This document shows positions 16,088 to 22,900 of a stretch of 36,043 bases of DNA, in pieces. Position 1 is the first letter of the stretch, and each line of letters begins with the position of its first letter. The stretch comes from Loktanella sp. UBA3435 (lineage in GTDB: Bacteria > Pseudomonadota > Alphaproteobacteria > Rhodobacterales > Rhodobacteraceae): the NCBI GenBank assembly GCA_002378665.1, contig DFSO01000063.1, forward strand, positions 30,898 through 66,940. The letters run 5' to 3'. The position numbers and the translations under genes are program-made. Under the pieces are notes generated by a model. That model had not been told where the DNA came from. It did no database searches and worked only from the letters and a program-made list of their open reading frames with translations.

Positions 16088-16714
16088 CTACGCGTTCATT
16101 TTGTGTAAGTGGACCCTCGGATCGCTTGCCAATAGCGCATCGATAAAGACGCGCTCGCGGTCAAAGTCATGCGGTACCTGTTCGGCCTGCCTTTCGCCCG
16201 AGAGCGACAAAGACGCAAAGAAATCAAAGCCGTATAAATCTATCTTGCGCGCCTTGGAGCGACTTAAAAGGTCGATTATCATCACGCCCGTTGTTGGCCT
16301 TGTGCCTAAGGCCGCAGATAGGCGCACCCAGTCATTTGACCGATTGAGATAGAAGCTAAAATCGCGCGGAATATTCCAGCCGAGCCGTTTGCGTTTTGGG
16401 GTCATCCACAAGATCAAACTCGGGGCGCGATTGGCCAAAGTCTCTTTGGAAGGCGGCGTCGAAACGGCCATCCATGTGGTTTTCCGGCCATGAGATTTTG
16501 CATTTGGCATGGGTGCCGAATTGATCCGAATGACGATGTCTGCGCTGTCGATTTGTGCCCCATGCGCGGTTTGCCCTAGCGCACGTGCGTTGCCTACAAC
16601 CGCGACGGATTTTTCTGCAAGACGGCTCAATAACTCCGTTTCCGTCAGGCCAAATTGCGCGAGCGCGGTTTCGTTCTGCGTCAACTTTGCCCAGAGAAAG
16701 CGAAGATGGGACAT
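16088..16714 (-). CDS. Glycosyltransferase family 29 (sialyltransferase-like)
   Basis: 208 residues. The sialylmotifs of family GT29 can be recognised: an L-type motif SVAVVGNARALGQTAHGAQI plus DSADIVIRIN (residues 36-65), an S-type motif RPTTGVMIIDLLSR...KIDLYGFDFF (139-166), and HDFDRE (182-187) fitting the HxxxxE of motif VS with the catalytic His. GT29 enzymes transfer sialic acid or Kdo from a CMP-sugar; animals use them on glycoproteins, while bacterial members are little studied and probably decorate LPS or capsule. There is no N-terminal anchor, so it should act in the cytoplasm on nascent glycan. It overlaps the pyruvyl-transferase-like gene by one base (TGATG), so the two are coupled. 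The Kdo transferase gene lies 1.8 kb further on. Confidence 0.85.
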   Translation of the reverse strand: MSHLRFLWAKLTQNETALAQFGLTETELLSRLAEKSVAVVGNARALGQTAHGAQIDSADIVIRINSAPMPNAKSHGRKTTWMAVSTPPSKETLANRAPSLILWMTPKRKRLGWNIPRDFSFYLNRSNDWVRLSAALGTRPTTGVMIIDLLSRSKARKIDLYGFDFFASLSLSGERQAEQVPHDFDRERVFIDALLASDPRVHLHKMNA

Positions 16715-17712
16715 CAGGACTGGCCACCAAGGGCGGCGATGTCGGCAAAGAGGATTTCGGCACGCTCTGACGCCATCTGGCGAAAGGCCCGAATAGCCGT
16801 CAACTCATCGCCGCTAAATGGCGCTTCTGGCGATGCCTGCTTTAGCCTTGCAGGATCTGCCATACGCGATTTGCCAAGGCCCGCATCGGTCAAAAGGCGC
16901 TCGATCTTTGAGGCGTTTGAACTGAGCGCAAGGAATGGCGTTTCGACCAGCATCGACAGGCAAACCGCGTGAAACCGTCCTGTGATATGCAGGTGGGTCG
17001 CCGCAATCTCTTTGAGGTAGGCTTCCTCAGTTGCGGGCATCAAAAACGGGGGCGTGTGCAGTGGGAATACACCGTTGTAGATCCGGTAAAGCAGCCCGCG
17101 CATGATGGCGGAATTCCAAATCTTTGATTGCAGGGTTTTGGTCGGGACAAAGCGCGCGTCGGTGAAACGCGCGGCGGTCATGGCAAGAACCTTACGTGCG
17201 CTGAGTTTGACACTGTCACCAACGATTACGCCCTTGCGGGCTTGTTCGCGACCTTCGGCAGGTGCGGAAAGCGAGAGGTCAGGTAGCCAGCGGACGTCTT
17301 GACCGCTTGCGGCCTGCATCGCAGCGGCGCTCTCACTGTCGCGGGCCGAGAGGAGGGCGCAGGCCTGCAACATCTCGTTCCAGCTGTCAGGATTGTCTTG
17401 ATAAAGTGCGTTGATCAAGGCAAAAGGCGTGGTGCCGCGGGCAGGGTGCTGCGTGACCCGCAAAAGGGCCTCGCCTGCGGGTTTGCCGTGATGCAAAGTA
17501 CCTTCGCCGTTGATGACGATGATATCGGCGCGGGCCAGTTCGGCAAGAAATGCCGCGTCTTTTTCCCATTCGTGACGGGCAGGGGAGCGGGCAATAATCT
17601 CTAACCCATGCCGTTCCAATCCAGCACAAAGCAGCCGCATCACGCGGGCGCAGCCGTGGTGATAACGGGTCGATGTATCGTTGAAAATGACGACTTTTGG
17701 GTTCTGGCTCAT
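16714..17712 (-). CDS. Polysaccharide pyruvyl transferase-like protein
   Basis: 332 residues from the ATG at 17712 (MSQNPKVVIFNDTSTRYHHG); the open frame extends to 17787 but the extra 25 residues lack any conserved pattern. Features of the CsaB/WcaK-type family are the N-terminal nucleotide-fold strand, DIIVINGEGTLHHGKP, LLSARDSESAAAM, WLPDLSLSAP, and the C-terminal HLHITGRFHAVCLSMLVETPFLALSSNASKIERLL, the typical sugar-acceptor half. Such enzymes add pyruvate ketals from phosphoenolpyruvate to surface sugars, although many members of this fold are glycosyltransferase-like with unknown donors. It is translationally coupled to the downstream GT29 gene, so both probably build one surface glycan. 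No strong ribosome binding site is seen. The neighbouring phosphatase gene diverges from it. Confidence 0.85.
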   Translation of the reverse strand: MSQNPKVVIFNDTSTRYHHGCARVMRLLCAGLERHGLEIIARSPARHEWEKDAAFLAELARADIIVINGEGTLHHGKPAGEALLRVTQHPARGTTPFALINALYQDNPDSWNEMLQACALLSARDSESAAAMQAASGQDVRWLPDLSLSAPAEGREQARKGVIVGDSVKLSARKVLAMTAARFTDARFVPTKTLQSKIWNSAIMRGLLYRIYNGVFPLHTPPFLMPATEEAYLKEIAATHLHITGRFHAVCLSMLVETPFLALSSNASKIERLLTDAGLGKSRMADPARLKQASPEAPFSGDELTAIRAFRQMASERAEILFADIAALGGQS

Positions 17713-17831
17713 AATATTTTCGTGTTTATGGATTACTTTGTGATCGCACAAGGGTTTGTCGCATGCGAGGCTACGATGGGTTTCCACAGGTGCTGGGGTG
17801 ACGTATGAGGGTCACAAAACCGGAGGGCAAA

Positions 17832-18485
17832 ATGAGCTTAAAGCAAATCATTGACCGAATTGAGCGGTATTTTGCAGCGACCCCTTTGGATTTGGTAACA
17901 GATTCGGGGAAACGCCGCGCAAAGCGGTGGTTCTATTGGATCGACCATCATATTTTGCGGATTTGGTGGCATAACTTTGCTGAGGTCGCGCCCGGTGTTT
18001 ATCGTTCAAACCAACCCGACGCGCCACGTCTCGCGAAGTATAAGGCGCTGGGAATCAATTCCGTGTTGAACTTGCGCGGCTACAGCAAAACGCCGTTTTA
18101 CGCGTTTACAGAGCAAGGCTGTGCCGCGGCTGGTCAGACCCTTTACACAGTGAGCAATCTGTCGGCACGTCGTGCGCCTGATCGCGCGGCGTTGCTTGAG
18201 GTTTTTGATAAGGCCGAGCGCGGTTTGTTGATCCACTGCAAGTCAGGCGCGGACCGGACCGGGCTGCTGAGTGCGTTTTACCTGATTGATAAATGCGGCG
18301 AGAAAGTAGCGACGGCACGACGTCATTTGTCGTTTCGGTATTTGCATATTCGCTGGTCGTCGTCTGGGATTCTGGACGCGGTTCTTGATGATTTTGAAAA
18401 GGTCGAAGGCACCAAAAACCTGCGTGACTGGGTGGCCGACGACTATAGCGCCGAGGCCCTGACAGCCCGCTACCGCACCCGTTAA
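17832..18485 (+). CDS. DSP/PTP-like Cys phosphatase, copy 1
   Basis: 217 residues. The P-loop HCKSGADRTG (Cys136, Arg142) is the CX5R signature of Cys-dependent phosphatases. Other landmarks are VAPGVYRSNQP, LGINSVLNLRG (the strand before the general-acid loop), LSARRAP and the C-terminal SFRYLHIRWSSSGILD. The start at 17832 has GGAGG six bases upstream; the 17805 ATG does not. The substrate may be phosphoprotein, phosphoinositide-like lipid or a phospho-sugar; its place beside waaA argues for envelope phosphate groups, but this is inference. It is clearly paralogous to 19900-20577. The stop overlaps the convergent waaA stop by four bases (shared TTAA). Confidence 0.85.
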   Translation: MSLKQIIDRIERYFAATPLDLVTDSGKRRAKRWFYWIDHHILRIWWHNFAEVAPGVYRSNQPDAPRLAKYKALGINSVLNLRGYSKTPFYAFTEQGCAAAGQTLYTVSNLSARRAPDRAALLEVFDKAERGLLIHCKSGADRTGLLSAFYLIDKCGEKVATARRHLSFRYLHIRWSSSGILDAVLDDFEKVEGTKNLRDWVADDYSAEALTARYRTR

Positions 18486-19780
18486 GGGCGCAATTTTTTC
18501 TCAATCAGATCAATTGTTTGAGTAGTGGCCCCTTGGGCCTTATCGACGAGATCCTTTGCGCGCTGGCCCATATCTGCGGCAGTTCCATCGTTGAGCAGGC
18601 CGCAAATCCGTTGCCCCAAAACGTCGCCATTGCTGACACGTATGCCAGCACCATTTTGGACCAGCATATGAAACCCGTCGCTGTGATTCTTCACATTCGG
18701 TCCGGTCAGAATAGCCGTGGCAAATCGCGCGGGCTCATAGGGGTTGTGACCACCATCTTTGCCAAATGATCCGCCAAGAAAGACGATATTGCTCAGTTGA
18801 ATGAGGGTGCCGAGTTCGCCCAACGTGTCGGCAATATAGACCTGCGTATCAGGCGAAATTGGGTTTATTTGGCTGCGGCGTGCTGATGATAGCTCCGTGC
18901 GCGTAAGTGCAGTTTGGATCGCACCGCCGCGATTTGGATGGCGGGGGGCCCAGATAAGCAGGGTTTTGGGGTGTTGCGCGAGAACGATTTTACAAGCCGC
19001 AAGCACCTCCGCCTCATCCCCGACATGGGTCGAGGCGGCGATCCAAACGGGACGGTCGCCAATCGCATTTCGCAAGGTAGCAACCTCGATGTCGGACACT
19101 GAAAGCAGGGCCGCATTGGCGCGTAAGTCTCCGAATTCAAACAATTTTTCGCCGGGAATACCCAAACGGATTAACCCGTCTGCCACCTGTGCCGATTTGC
19201 AAGTGATGGCGTCAAATTGCGCCAAGATTTGCCCGTAAAACTGCGGCGCCCGTTCGCGTGATTTTGACGGGCGGGCGTTGAGTAAGATGAGCGGGCAATC
19301 GCGTTTTGCCGTCTCACGTATCAATCGTGGCCAAAGATCGCTTTCGACGAAAATGGCGATTTGAGGGTTCCAAAAACCCAAGAACTTTTCGACTGCGCTA
19401 GGGGTATCAAGCGGAACAAATTGATGGGTCGCTTGTGGCAGATGCCGCGCGGCAAAATTCGCGCCGCTGCTGGTCATAGTCGTAACAAGGACTTGATATC
19501 GCTCCGACTTTTGCAGGCCAAGAATAACGTCTTGCACCTGACTAATCTCCCCAAGGCTCGCGGCATGAAACCAGATGACGGGCTTGTGCGGGGCGGGTTG
19601 CGTCGTGTGGCCAAGGCGTTCTGCAAAGCGCGCACCCTGCCGCCAATGCCCAATGCGCGCGCCAAAAGCGATAAGCCAAGACAGCCAATGCGTGAGAAAG
19701 AGCCAGATTTTAAGTAGCAAAGATACCGTTCCATTGTCGTCTTTGAGGCGCAGCGTAACCTTACACGTGGGCAATGTCAT
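18482..19780 (-). CDS. waaA: 3-deoxy-D-manno-octulosonic acid (Kdo) transferase
   Basis: 432 residues. WaaA (KdtA) moves Kdo from CMP-Kdo to lipid A precursor on the inner membrane, an essential step for LPS. An N-terminal hydrophobic anchor (SLLLKIWLFLTHWLSWLIAFGARIG) precedes the catalytic Glu78 in FHAASLGEISQ (usual form HAVSVGE). Further landmarks are VLVTTMTSSGA, FVPLDTP, FVESDLWPRLI, LLNARPSKSR, WIAASTHVGDEAEVL, LLIWAPRHPNR, VYIADTLGELGTL and FLGGSFGKDGGHNPYEPA. The start ATG at 19780 has only a weak ribosome binding site and adds about 20 residues before the anchor, so a later non-ATG start is conceivable. The gene lies between two paralogous phosphatase genes on the other strand. Confidence 0.95.
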   Translation of the reverse strand: MTLPTCKVTLRLKDDNGTVSLLLKIWLFLTHWLSWLIAFGARIGHWRQGARFAERLGHTTQPAPHKPVIWFHAASLGEISQVQDVILGLQKSERYQVLVTTMTSSGANFAARHLPQATHQFVPLDTPSAVEKFLGFWNPQIAIFVESDLWPRLIRETAKRDCPLILLNARPSKSRERAPQFYGQILAQFDAITCKSAQVADGLIRLGIPGEKLFEFGDLRANAALLSVSDIEVATLRNAIGDRPVWIAASTHVGDEAEVLAACKIVLAQHPKTLLIWAPRHPNRGGAIQTALTRTELSSARRSQINPISPDTQVYIADTLGELGTLIQLSNIVFLGGSFGKDGGHNPYEPARFATAILTGPNVKNHSDGFHMLVQNGAGIRVSNGDVLGQRICGLLNDGTAADMGQRAKDLVDKAQGATTQTIDLIEKKLRP

Positions 19781-19899
19781 CCGGTCCAGATCGCGGTTGC
19801 GAGGACGCTATGCATGGCTTTATGGGTATTTCGGACTTATGTGAACAAAGATTGCGGATTTTTTGGTATTTCCGCGTAATAACCGAATGGAAGATGCGC

Positions 19900-20577
19900 A
19901 TGTTGAAGAGATTTTCACGGTGGCTGGATTTGATCCGCCGCAGCAAGCGCGCGACATTCGGCCCCGCACTTGTCACGGATGAAGATCGCGAATTGGCCAA
20001 TGCGCATTTTTATTATCACGACCACGACTGTTTGCGGAACCTTTGGGCGAACTTGCATGACATCGGTGGCGGCGCTTGGCGGTCCAATCAGCCCAATCCA
20101 GAGCGCATTGCCGCATTTGCCAAGATGGGAATCAAAAGTGTCATTAGCCTGCGGGGGACGGCAAATCTCAGCCACCACTTGCTAGAGAAAGAGGCCTGCG
20201 AAACCCATGGAATCGCACTTGAAAGTCTTGCGCTCAGTGCCCGTCGTGCTGCTCCAAAGGAAGAATACCTCGCTTTGCTTGACCTCTTTGATACCTGCGG
20301 CCGCCCGTTTGTCATCCACTGCAAATCAGGCGCGGATCGGACTGGGCTGGCGGCCGCGTTTTTTCTGTTACATGCGGAGAATAAATCCGTTGAAGAGGCG
20401 ATGGGCCAACTCAACCTGCGCTATTTGCATATGAAATGGTCGCGGGCAGGCATCCTCGACCTCATTCTGGAAACTTACGCGGCGGATTTGAAAGCACATG
20501 GCGCAATGCCTGTGCGCGACTGGCTGCAAAATTACTACGACCCAGGGGCAATTACAGCCGCATTCGCCAAACGCTAG
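19900..20577 (+). CDS. DSP/PTP-like Cys phosphatase, copy 2
   Basis: 225 residues from the ATG at 19900, which has GGAAG six bases upstream; the frame is open to 19774 but overlaps the waaA start and lacks conservation. The P-loop is HCKSGADRTG (Cys141, Arg147), identical to copy 1 over ten residues; AWRSNQP, MGIKSVISLRG, LSARRA and LNLRYLHMKWSRAGILDLIL are also shared. The N-terminal 35 residues differ strongly from copy 1 and are basic, which may change localisation or partner. It diverges from waaA across 119 bp and ends 26 bases before the tRNA-Thr gene on the other strand. As for copy 1, the substrate is unknown and envelope-linked function is a guess from position. Confidence 0.85.
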   Translation: MLKRFSRWLDLIRRSKRATFGPALVTDEDRELANAHFYYHDHDCLRNLWANLHDIGGGAWRSNQPNPERIAAFAKMGIKSVISLRGTANLSHHLLEKEACETHGIALESLALSARRAAPKEEYLALLDLFDTCGRPFVIHCKSGADRTGLAAAFFLLHAENKSVEEAMGQLNLRYLHMKWSRAGILDLILETYAADLKAHGAMPVRDWLQNYYDPGAITAAFAKR

Positions 20578-20603
20578 TGGCATTCGTACGATCGAGAGGG
20601 GGA

Positions 20604-20678
20604 TGGTGCTGTGAGAGAGGATTGAACTCTCGACCTCACCCTTACCAAGGGTGTGCTCTGCCACTGAGCTACCACAGC
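20604..20678 (-). tRNA. tRNA-Thr (anticodon GGU)
   Basis: On the minus strand the acceptor arms GCTGTGG and TCACAGC pair (one G-U), discriminator A, CCA encoded at 20606-20604. The anticodon stem CACCC/GGGTG encloses TTGGTAA, giving anticodon GGT. D and T arms are standard (AGTTCAATCCT in the T loop). Confidence 0.96.
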
Positions 20679-20691
20679 ATCCGTGCGCTGC

Positions 20692-20720
20692 GAATTAGCG
20701 GTATTATGCAAATGGTGCAA
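20692..20720 (-). promoter_or_regulatory. Promoter of tRNA-Thr
   Basis: On the minus strand CTTGCAC supplies a -35 (TTGCAC at 20720-20715) and TAATTC a -10 (20697-20692) with a 17-bp spacer, ending 14 bases before the tRNA 5' end. The CTTGC core matches the tRNA-Gly promoter in this window. Confidence 0.45.
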
Positions 20721-20764
20721 GCCCTCACTGGACGCTTTTTATCCACCTTGGTAACAGGGGCATT

Positions 20765-20914
20765 ATGGATCAGAAGAGCACCAAGAAAATTCAGCGCACA
20801 GAGGCGCAAATTCGTGAGGACCGTCTCAAGGCGGGCTTGAAGGCAAATATGGCCAAACGTAAGGCGCAGGCCCGCGTGCGGGCTGCCAACACAGAGACAG
20901 AAGAGAAAGAGTAG
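20765..20914 (+). CDS. Small basic protein upstream of murA
   Basis: A 49-residue open frame starting MDQKSTKKIQRTEAQIREDR and ending in TETEEKE. It is Lys/Arg-rich and predicted to be helical with no Cys or membrane segment. AGGGG lies four bases before the ATG, and the stop is six bases before the murA start, so it is probably the first gene of the murA operon. I recall similar tiny proteins annotated at this place in other Rhodobacteraceae but know no function; nucleic-acid or ribosome contact is only a guess from its charge. Confidence 0.6.
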   Translation: MDQKSTKKIQRTEAQIREDRLKAGLKANMAKRKAQARVRAANTETEEKE

Positions 20915-20920
20915 ACAGGT

Positions 20921-22192
20921 ATGGATTCAATCATCGTAAAGGGTGGCCGTGAGCTAAACGGTCAAATCCATATTGCGGGCGCAAAGAACGCCGCTTTGGC
21001 TTTGATGCCAGCGACGCTTTTGTCGGAAGAGCCATTGACGCTCACCAACACGCCGCGTCTGTCGGATATAAAGACGATGACGGAATTACTCCGCTCGCTG
21101 GGGGCCGAGATCACCGCGTTGCAAGACGGCAAAGTGCAGGTCATGTCGACACATGGTGCGGTCAATACCACGGCGGATTATGACATCGTGCGCAAGATGC
21201 GGGCGTCCAACCTTGTGCTTGGCCCGCTATTGGCGCGCGAAGGCCACGCGATTGTCTCTCTTCCGGGTGGTTGCGCGATTGGCGCGCGCCCCATGGATAT
21301 CCACACCGATGGCCTTGAGAAAATGGGTGCGACCATTGATCTCAAAGACGGCTACCTGCATGCGAAGGCTGCTGGTGGTAAACTTAAAGGCGCTGTGATC
21401 GACTTCCCGTTTGCTTCTGTTGGCGCGACCGAGAACCTGATGATGGCTGCGACCTTGGCCAAAGGCACAACCGTTATTAATAACGCGGCGCGCGAGCCTG
21501 AGATCGTTGATCTTGCGACGTGTCTGCGTGCGATGGGTGCGCAGATTGAGGGCGACGGCACGTCCCGTATCGAGATCCAAGGTGTTGACCGCCTGCACGG
21601 TGCCACGCATCCTGTTGTTACCGACCGTATTGAGCTTGGCACTTATATGCTGGCCCCTGTGTTCACGGGCGGCGAAATCGAATGTATCGGCGGCCGTATG
21701 CACCTCGTTGAGGCTTTTGTTGAAAAGCTCGACGCGGCTGGCATTGAGGTGACCGAAACGGCGCTTGGCCTCAAGGTAAAACGTCGCGGCGACCGCCCGC
21801 GCGCGGTTGATGTGACCACAGAGCCATTCCCCGGTTTCCCGACCGATTTGCAGGCGCAGATGATGGCGATGCTTTGCCTTGCGGAAGGCACTGCGGTTCT
21901 GAAAGAAACGATTTTCGAGAACCGCTTTATGCACGCCCCTGAATTGATCCGCATGGGTGCGAAGATCGAAGTGCATGGCAACACGGCGACGGTAAAAGGC
22001 GTGGCTAAGATGAAAGGCGCGCCTGTGATGGCGACCGATCTGCGGGCGTCTGTGTCGTTGATCCTTGCGGGCCTAGCGTCCGAGGGCGAAACGATTGTGA
22101 ACCGCGTTTACCATCTTGATCGCGGCTACGAGCATGTCGAGGAGAAACTTTCGGCTGTTGGCGCTCAAATCGAGCGGGTATCTGGCAAGTGA
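20921..22192 (+). CDS. murA: UDP-N-acetylglucosamine 1-carboxyvinyltransferase
   Basis: 423 residues. MurA transfers enolpyruvyl from phosphoenolpyruvate to UDP-GlcNAc, the first committed step of peptidoglycan synthesis in the cytoplasm. The two inside-out alpha/beta domains are evident: MDSIIVKGGRELNGQIHIAGAKNAALALM at the N-terminus with the catalytic Lys, the reactive loop LPGGCAIGARPMDIH with Cys118 (the fosfomycin target), and FPGFPTDLQAQMMAM plus DLRASVSLILAGLASEG in the second half. Because Cys is present, the enzyme should be fosfomycin-sensitive. It is followed by a DUF2948 gene whose GTG start overlaps its stop, and preceded by the 49-residue basic protein. Confidence 0.98.
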   Translation: MDSIIVKGGRELNGQIHIAGAKNAALALMPATLLSEEPLTLTNTPRLSDIKTMTELLRSLGAEITALQDGKVQVMSTHGAVNTTADYDIVRKMRASNLVLGPLLAREGHAIVSLPGGCAIGARPMDIHTDGLEKMGATIDLKDGYLHAKAAGGKLKGAVIDFPFASVGATENLMMAATLAKGTTVINNAAREPEIVDLATCLRAMGAQIEGDGTSRIEIQGVDRLHGATHPVVTDRIELGTYMLAPVFTGGEIECIGGRMHLVEAFVEKLDAAGIEVTETALGLKVKRRGDRPRAVDVTTEPFPGFPTDLQAQMMAMLCLAEGTAVLKETIFENRFMHAPELIRMGAKIEVHGNTATVKGVAKMKGAPVMATDLRASVSLILAGLASEGETIVNRVYHLDRGYEHVEEKLSAVGAQIERVSGK

Positions 22193-22662
22193 GCGACGCA
22201 AGGTTCGAAGATGGGGGCGACAAACCCCTGCGCCTCAAGGCCCTAGATACGCATGATTTGACAGTGTTGTCGTCCTTGACCCAAGACGCGGTTTTCCCTG
22301 CGTCTGAAATGAAATGGGACCGCAAAGCGCGGCGTTTTGCGGTGCTGATCAACCGTTTCCGCTGGGAAGATGATGCAAACGTCAAAGGTGCGCGGCGTCA
22401 GGTCGAGCGTGTGCAGTCGGTCTTATCCATTGAGGACGTAACGGCCGTGCAAACCCAAGGCGTGCAAGCGGGCGATGCGGATATGGTGCTCTCGCTTTTG
22501 GCGATCACGTTCGAGGCGGGGTTAGACGGCACGGGCCGCATTATCCTTACCCTATCAGGCGACGGCGCGATTGGCGTAGATGTCGAGGCCGTTGAGGTCT
22601 TGCTGCGTGACGTTACCCGCCCCTACATCGCGCCTTCGCGTAAGGTACCAAAACACGATTGA
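22189..22662 (+). CDS. DUF2948 family protein
   Basis: 157 residues from a GTG start that overlaps the murA stop (GTGA). Matches the DUF2948 pattern: LRLKALDTHDLTVLSSLTQDAVFPASEMKWDRKARRFAVLINRFRWE, then a second half ending LTLSGDGAIGVDVEAVEVLLRDVTRPYIAPSRKVPKHD. The protein is soluble and has no catalytic motif that I can name. In Rhodobacteraceae it normally sits between murA and hisD; here hisD is 7.8 kb away because other genes intervene. Function is unknown. Confidence 0.85.
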   Translation: MSDARFEDGGDKPLRLKALDTHDLTVLSSLTQDAVFPASEMKWDRKARRFAVLINRFRWEDDANVKGARRQVERVQSVLSIEDVTAVQTQGVQAGDADMVLSLLAITFEAGLDGTGRIILTLSGDGAIGVDVEAVEVLLRDVTRPYIAPSRKVPKHD

Positions 22663-22838
22663 GGTTAGAGGCCATCAGTAAAGGTGCGAGCGGAGCTTTT
22701 TAAACCGCATTGTAGAGCCTAGGTCCGCAATGTGGGCAAATCTGCCGTTCCTCGAACTGGATCCGATGACCGCTTTAGGAACTTCCTCGGTATTCTCGCG
22801 TCAGGCACTCGCCTTTCCGACGATTAGCTAGTATTTTA

Positions 22839-22867
22839 TTGACACTGATTGCTCGCATTTTATTTCT
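22839..22867 (+). promoter_or_regulatory. Candidate promoter of the Mrp operon
   Basis: A consensus -35 TTGACA (22839-22844) is followed after 17 bp by ATTTCT, or after 16 bp by TATTTC, as a weak -10. The site is in AT-rich DNA 34 bases upstream of the GTG start of the first antiporter gene. The 238-bp gap before it (22663-22900) otherwise shows no gene. Confidence 0.4.
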
Positions 22868-22900
22868 ACATCGCGAGACTTGAGTCGAATAGGAGTTTGC

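Noticed and set aside
17713..17787. N-terminal extension of the pyruvyl-transferase-like protein
   Set aside because: The extra 25 residues are unlike the family; MSQNPKVVIFND is a normal start of the first strand.
20436..20840. A 134-codon plus-strand frame through tRNA-Thr
   Set aside because: It crosses the tRNA gene and overlaps the phosphatase in another frame.
22880..22900. TTG at 22880 as start of the antiporter A subunit
   Set aside because: AGGAG at 22891-22895 lies after this codon and before the GTG at 22901; family members begin at the latter.
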